Source: Micromonospora vinacea (GTDB taxonomy: Bacteria; Actinomycetota; Actinomycetes; Mycobacteriales; Micromonosporaceae). Taken from it: a DNA stretch of 64,000 nt. This document shows positions 60,098 through 64,000 of the stretch, one piece after another. Position 1 is the first letter of the stretch; every line of letters starts with the position of its first letter. The notes under the pieces were generated by a model that saw nothing but the letters and a program-made list of their open reading frames with translations, had not been told where the DNA came from and ran no database searches. Position numbers and translations under genes: made by a program. The stretch covers positions 6,138,001 to 6,202,000 of the forward strand of contig NZ_JADOTY010000001.1 of NCBI RefSeq assembly GCF_015751785.1. The letters run 5' to 3'.

Positions 60098-60933
60098 CCC
60101 TTGACGCTGCCGGTCAGACCGCCGATGAGTTGACGTTCGGCAACGGCGTAGAAGCCCAGGGCCGGCACCATGGACAGCACGACGTAGGCGAGCACCCGTG
60201 CGGTCTCGGCGGTGTACTGGCCCTGGAAGGCCTGGACTCCGACGGGTAGGGTCCACCAGCTCTGGTCGGTGAAGACGACCAGCGGGAGCATGAAGTTGTT
60301 CCAACTGGTCACCACGGCCAGCACCGACACGGTGGCCAGGGCGGGACGGGCCATCGGCAGCAGGACCCGCCAGAAGAACCCGAACGAGCCGCAGCCGTCG
60401 AGGACGGCGGCCTCCTCGACCTCGGCCGGGATGGTACGGAAGAACTGACGCAGGATGATGATGGTGATCGGCAGCCCGAAAGCGGCCTGGGGCAGGATGA
60501 CGCCGAGCGGGTTGTCCAGCAGGCCCATGCCGCGAAGCAGGACGAACAGCGGCAGGATGGCCACCGCGAACGGGAACATCAGGCCGATCGCGAACAGGGT
60601 CACCAGGAACTCGCGACCCCGGAAGGCGTACCGCGCGAAGACGAACGCGGCCATCGCCGCCGCGGCGACGACGATGAAGGTGCTGCTCACGGCGATGAGA
60701 AGGCTGTTGCCGAGCTGCCGCCAGAACACCCCGGACGTCAGGATGTCGGTGTAGTTCGACGGCGTCCAGGGGTCGGGCCACCCCAGCGGGTTGGTGGAGA
60801 GCTGACCGTTGTCCTTGAAGCCGCCCAGCACACCGAACCAGACCGGTACGACGATGAGCGCTCCGACGACGACGCAGACGAGGTGCAGCACGAGGCTGCG
60901 GGTCCGCTGGGCGCGGTTCACCGTGCCGGTCAT
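60094..60933 (-). CDS. CUT1 ABC importer permease (MalG type), xyloside cluster
   Basis: A 279-residue permease with about six transmembrane helices, EAA loop AEVEEAAVLDGCGSFGFFWRVLLPMARPA and the typical C terminus RQLIGGLTGSVKG. Overlaps both neighbours by four bases. Partner of the MalF-type permease at 60930. Confidence 0.92.
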   Translation of the reverse strand: MTGTVNRAQRTRSLVLHLVCVVVGALIVVPVWFGVLGGFKDNGQLSTNPLGWPDPWTPSNYTDILTSGVFWRQLGNSLLIAVSSTFIVVAAAAMAAFVFARYAFRGREFLVTLFAIGLMFPFAVAILPLFVLLRGMGLLDNPLGVILPQAAFGLPITIIILRQFFRTIPAEVEEAAVLDGCGSFGFFWRVLLPMARPALATVSVLAVVTSWNNFMLPLVVFTDQSWWTLPVGVQAFQGQYTAETARVLAYVVLSMVPALGFYAVAERQLIGGLTGSVKG

Positions 60934-61928
60934 CGCTGGCCTCCCTGGTTGGTGATCGCTCCCGCGGTGTCACGACGCAGGACGATGCGCTGGTAGAAGA
61001 GGGCGAAGACGAGGCTCAGCAGGAACATGATGATGCTGATGGCGCTGGCGTAGCCGACCTCGAAACGGCGGAAGCCGTACTCGTACATCGTCACGGCCAT
61101 GGTCTCCGACGAGTGGATCGGGCCGCCCCGGGTGAGCACCCAGACCATGTCGAACAGTTGGATGGTGCCGATGACCGACAGGAAGACGCTGATGCGGATG
61201 GTCGGCCCGAGCAGGGGCAGTGTGACGTGCCGGAACGCCTGCCAGGCGGTGGCGCCGTCGGTGACCGCGGCCTCCGACAACTCCTTGGGAATGCCCTGAC
61301 GCGCGGCCAGGAAGAGCATCATGTAGAGGCCGAAGTACTTCCAGGACACCACGAGGAAGACGGCGTACAGCACGGTGTCCGGGTCGGCGAAGACCGCGCC
61401 GGCGTCGGCGCTCAACCACGTCGCGATCGCGTCGCCCAGGCCCCGGTTGGGTGAGAACACCAGGTCGAACAGGACGGCCGTGGTGACCTCGGAGAGCACG
61501 TACGGGGCGAAGAAGATCAGCCGGTAGGCGGCACGACCCCGTAGTGGCTGATTGAGCAGCATGGCCAGGGCCAACGCCGCGGGCAGCTGGACGACCAGGG
61601 ACAGCAGCACCAGCACGAAGCCGCGCCACAGGTCACCACGGAAGGTCGGGTCCTGGAAGGCGCGGGTGTAGTTGTCCAGCCCGACGAAGTTCTCCGGCAG
61701 CCCGAAGCCGTTCCACTTGTAGAGGCTGGCGTAGCTGGCCACCAGGATGGGGGCGACGACCAGCAGCAGGAACAGCACCAGGGCTGGTGTGAGGAAGATG
61801 GCGAGGACGCCGCCGCGGCCCGGCCGGGGCTGGCGGCCACGCTGTCGCGCGGTGCCCGGCCCCGGTGCCGGCGGGTCCGTCGCCGGGTCGCCGCGCCTGG
61901 TGTCCGACACGGTCGATGGGCTGGTCAT
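60930..61928 (-). CDS. CUT1 ABC importer permease (MalF type), xyloside cluster
   Basis: A 332-residue permease with a cytoplasmic, Pro/Arg-rich N terminus, then about six helices (first AIFLTPALVLFLLLVVAPILVASYASLY) and the EAA loop KELSEAAVTDGATAWQAFRHVTLPLLGP. ATG overlaps the next gene. No ATPase gene is nearby, so a shared MsiK-type ATPase is expected. Confidence 0.92.
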   Translation of the reverse strand: MTSPSTVSDTRRGDPATDPPAPGPGTARQRGRQPRPGRGGVLAIFLTPALVLFLLLVVAPILVASYASLYKWNGFGLPENFVGLDNYTRAFQDPTFRGDLWRGFVLVLLSLVVQLPAALALAMLLNQPLRGRAAYRLIFFAPYVLSEVTTAVLFDLVFSPNRGLGDAIATWLSADAGAVFADPDTVLYAVFLVVSWKYFGLYMMLFLAARQGIPKELSEAAVTDGATAWQAFRHVTLPLLGPTIRISVFLSVIGTIQLFDMVWVLTRGGPIHSSETMAVTMYEYGFRRFEVGYASAISIIMFLLSLVFALFYQRIVLRRDTAGAITNQGGQR

Positions 61929-61977
61929 GCCTACTCCACAGGGGGTTCGCCGGCTACGGATGGGTGGGTGGTCACGG

Positions 61978-63270
61978 TCAGACGGTCTTCGCCACCTGGG
62001 TGATGTCCTTGACGATCTGGGCGGGCGACTTGTTGCCGGCGACCAACTCGGCGACGCTGTCGTTGATCTGCGACCCGAGCGCCGGCGCGTACGCCTGGTC
62101 GAGGTAGAGCTGGAAGCCGGTGTAGCCGGCGAGCGTCTCCGCGACGAGCTTGCCGTTGGCGTCGGGGATGGCCGTCGCGGCCTCCTTCACGGTCGGTAGC
62201 ACCGCGCCGGTCTGCGCGGACTTGCGCTGGTTGTCCGCGCTGAGCAGGAACTTCAGGAAGTCCACGGTGGCCGCGGGGGCGTCCTTGCCGATGGCGAAGC
62301 CGTTGCCGCCGCCGAACACCTCGGTCGTGGCGCCCTTTCCACCTTCGACGGTGGGGAAGGGGAAGAAGCCGAGCTTGTCGCCGAGGCCCTTCTTGCTGGT
62401 GGAGCTGGATGCCTGCACCGCCGGCGCCCACTGCCCCATCAGCTCCATGGCCGCCCCGCCGTTGCCCATGGTGGCGGCCTGCCCGTCGGGCGTGCCGTAC
62501 GCCGCGCCCAGGAACCCCTTCTGGAACGGCTGCAGGTCGACGAGTTCCTTGAGCCGGTCGCCGGCGGCGACGAGGTCAGGGGCGTCGAAGTTCTTGTCGT
62601 CGACGGCCTTCTGCAACGCGCCCACCCCACCGATGCGCATCGCGAGGTAGGACCAGTAGAAGTGGGCCGGCCACTTGTCCTTGCCCGCCAGGGCGATCGG
62701 GGTGATGCCTGCGGTCTTGAGCTGGCGGACCACGTCGAGCACGCCCGCCCAGGTGGTGGGCGCGGCGGTGATGCCGGCGCGGGCGAAGAGGTCCTTGTTG
62801 TACCAGAAACCGACCATGCCGATGTCGAACGGAACGCCGTAGATCTTGTCGTCGATCGTGTACGGCTCCATGGCGGCGGGCAGCAGGCCCCCGATCCACG
62901 GCTTCACGTCGTCGGTGATGTCCTTGACCAGGCCGGCGTCCACCTGTTGCTTGAGCACGCCACCACCCCAGGACTGGAAGAGGTCGGGCGGGTCACCGGC
63001 CTGGGTGGCGGTGGTGAGCTTGGCCTTGAACGCCTCGTTCTCCAGGGGCTGGATGTCGAGGGTGACGTTCGAGTGCGCGGCCTTGTATTCGTTGGCCAGC
63101 GCCGCCCAGACCGGCAGCATCGGCTCGGTGTTCTGGATGTGCCACCAGTTGATGGTCTGCGGGGCGTTCGGGTCGCTGGGCTCGTCGTCGCCGCAGGCGC
63201 TCAGCAGGAAGGCACCGGCGCCGGCACCGGCGAGGCCGAGCAGCGTTCGGCGGGAGAGGTGCGTGGTCAT
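61978..63270 (-). CDS. ABC importer substrate-binding lipoprotein, xyloside cluster
   Basis: A 430-residue extracellular sugar-binding protein. The N terminus combines a twin-arginine motif SRRTLLGL with a lipobox LLSAC (Cys26), so export may go by Tat. Mature segments: INWWHIQNTEPMLPVWAALANEYKAAH, GDPPDLFQSWGGGVLKQQVDAG, YGVPFDIGMVGFWYNKDLFARAG and AAMELMGQW. Similar to BxlE-type xylobiose-binding proteins. First gene of the operon; operator-like GAAACTTTC lies 74 bases upstream. Confidence 0.9.
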   Translation of the reverse strand: MTTHLSRRTLLGLAGAGAGAFLLSACGDDEPSDPNAPQTINWWHIQNTEPMLPVWAALANEYKAAHSNVTLDIQPLENEAFKAKLTTATQAGDPPDLFQSWGGGVLKQQVDAGLVKDITDDVKPWIGGLLPAAMEPYTIDDKIYGVPFDIGMVGFWYNKDLFARAGITAAPTTWAGVLDVVRQLKTAGITPIALAGKDKWPAHFYWSYLAMRIGGVGALQKAVDDKNFDAPDLVAAGDRLKELVDLQPFQKGFLGAAYGTPDGQAATMGNGGAAMELMGQWAPAVQASSSTSKKGLGDKLGFFPFPTVEGGKGATTEVFGGGNGFAIGKDAPAATVDFLKFLLSADNQRKSAQTGAVLPTVKEAATAIPDANGKLVAETLAGYTGFQLYLDQAYAPALGSQINDSVAELVAGNKSPAQIVKDITQVAKTV

Positions 63271-63343
63271 GATCGATCCCTTCGGGGACTTCCGGGGTGC
63301 TCGGACGCCGGCTGAGCGGGCGGGTGGGGATCTACGGATCTCC

Positions 63344-63352
63344 GAAACTTTC
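63344..63352. promoter_or_regulatory. Operator-like GAAACTTTC between the importer operon and the GH43 gene
   Basis: An odd palindrome GAAA-C-TTTC preceded by C, similar in kind to the CGAA-N-TTCG elements reported for the BxlR repressor of Streptomyces. A second palindrome TTTCCGGAA (63483-63491) lies 31 bases before the GH43 start. The remaining 250-base gap has no gene. Confidence 0.4.
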
Positions 63353-63521
63353 AATGCTTCGCCGGTAATACCGATCGATGGCCGGCACGCTACGAGCTGA
63401 CGTCGCAACGGTCAAGACCTCTGTCCTATTGCGAAAAGACCGGCTAGCGTAGGCACAATCTTCAATGGCCGGAGACCGCGAGTTTCCGGAAGTTGCAGCC
63501 AGCCCGCCCAGAGGAGCGCTC

Positions 63522-64000
63522 GTGTCGACCGACATCGCTACCGTGGCGACCGCTACCCGGTCGATCCGCAATCCCATCCTTGCCGGGTTCCACCCGGACC
63601 CGTCGATCCTGCGCGTCGGCGACGACTACTACCTGGCCACCTCGACCTTCGAGTGGTATCCGGGCGTGCTCGTGCACCACTCGCGTGACCTGGTGAACTG
63701 GCGCAGCCTCGGTGGGATCATCACCGACCGGCGCCTGCTCGACCTGCGCGGATGCGGCGACTCCAACGGGGTGTGGGCGCCCGACCTGACGTATCACGAC
63801 GGTCAGTTCCACCTCGTCTACAGCGACGTGGCCAGCTTCGCCAGCGGCTACTGGGATCCGCAGAACTTCCTGGTCACCGCCGAGGACATCACCGGCCCCT
63901 GGTCCGATCCGGTGAAACTGCACGGGCGTGGGTTCGACGCCTCGCTGTTCCACGACGACGACGGCACCACCTGGCTGCTGGGCATGAGCGCGGACTGGCG
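63522..64000 (+). CDS. GH43 beta-xylosidase, cut by the window end
   Basis: The first 159 residues of a cytoplasmic glycoside hydrolase family 43 enzyme. After a short N-terminal extension comes IRNPILAGFHPDPSILRVGDDYYLATSTFEWYPGV, with Asp26 the probable general base, then VHHSRDLVNWRSLGG and NGVWAPDLTYHDGQFHLVYSD; these match beta-xylosidases of the XynB/BxlA kind. No signal peptide, so it would split imported xylo-oligosaccharides. GTG 63522 is set by GAGGAG at 63511-63516. Divergent from the ABC importer operon; frame still open at 64000. Confidence 0.9.
   Translation, partial: MSTDIATVATATRSIRNPILAGFHPDPSILRVGDDYYLATSTFEWYPGVLVHHSRDLVNWRSLGGIITDRRLLDLRGCGDSNGVWAPDLTYHDGQFHLVYSDVASFASGYWDPQNFLVTAEDITGPWSDPVKLHGRGFDASLFHDDDGTTWLLGMSADW

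Overview
The window is very G+C-rich, with strong third-position G/C bias, GTG starts, short ATGA/GTGA gene overlaps, many LacI-family regulators, plentiful secreted carbohydrate-active enzymes, and an XRE/DUF5753 + DUF397 gene pair. This points to an actinomycete, most likely a Micromonosporaceae member such as Micromonospora (inferred from gene content and style; no marker gene is present). No tRNA, rRNA, CRISPR array or replication origin was seen. One insertion sequence (IS481 family, 49200-50568) interrupts an otherwise chromosomal-looking accessory region.

Layout. 1-2602: three forward genes for secreted proteins (C39-like peptidase, DUF1996 protein behind a cellulase-type LacI operator, DUF305-like lipoprotein). 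2671-14302: a reverse-strand ten-gene catabolic operon headed by its own LacI repressor gene and three LacI-type operators, encoding a CUT1 sugar ABC importer, two ADP-ribosylglycohydrolase-fold enzymes, a ribokinase, a TIM-barrel/FGE-like fusion, a class III CoA-transferase and a CitE-like CoA-ester lyase. Seven of its nine gene junctions overlap by 1-4 bases. 14380-17174: an ABC-F ribosome-protection ATPase with a possible attenuator leader, and an alpha/beta hydrolase preceded by an acetyltransferase remnant. 17326-25681: tannase/feruloyl esterase, TetR regulator with operator, aldo/keto reductase, SnoaL-like protein, quinone reductase, a large LuxR-type ATPase regulator and a VOC protein. 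25927-38479: small metabolic and regulatory genes (HdeD-like, hydrolase, GNAT, LtrA, flavin monooxygenase, AraC, MerR + thioredoxin, GH128, epimerase, VOC proteins, PPOX flavoprotein, bile-acid symporter). 38626-39969: GH18 chitinase.

40088-44993 holds two large unrecognised proteins and a small EACC1-like protein, a marker of NTP-dependent conflict systems; this is the best candidate here for an undescribed system. 45160-53885: secreted M14 carboxypeptidase, DUF397/XRE pair, the IS, a lipoprotein, and a secreted HEMNH-motif/VWD/triple-repeat protein. 54035-64000: plant-polysaccharide locus: arabinofuranosidase-like enzyme with Fn3 and CBM2, CE1-type esterase with ricin-type lectin domain, SanA-like protein, and a LacI + CUT1 ABC importer cluster divergent from a GH43 beta-xylosidase cut by the window end.

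The recurring logic is LacI-controlled uptake plus secreted or cytoplasmic hydrolysis of plant and microbial polymers. Function calls rest on motifs read by eye; no database search was possible.
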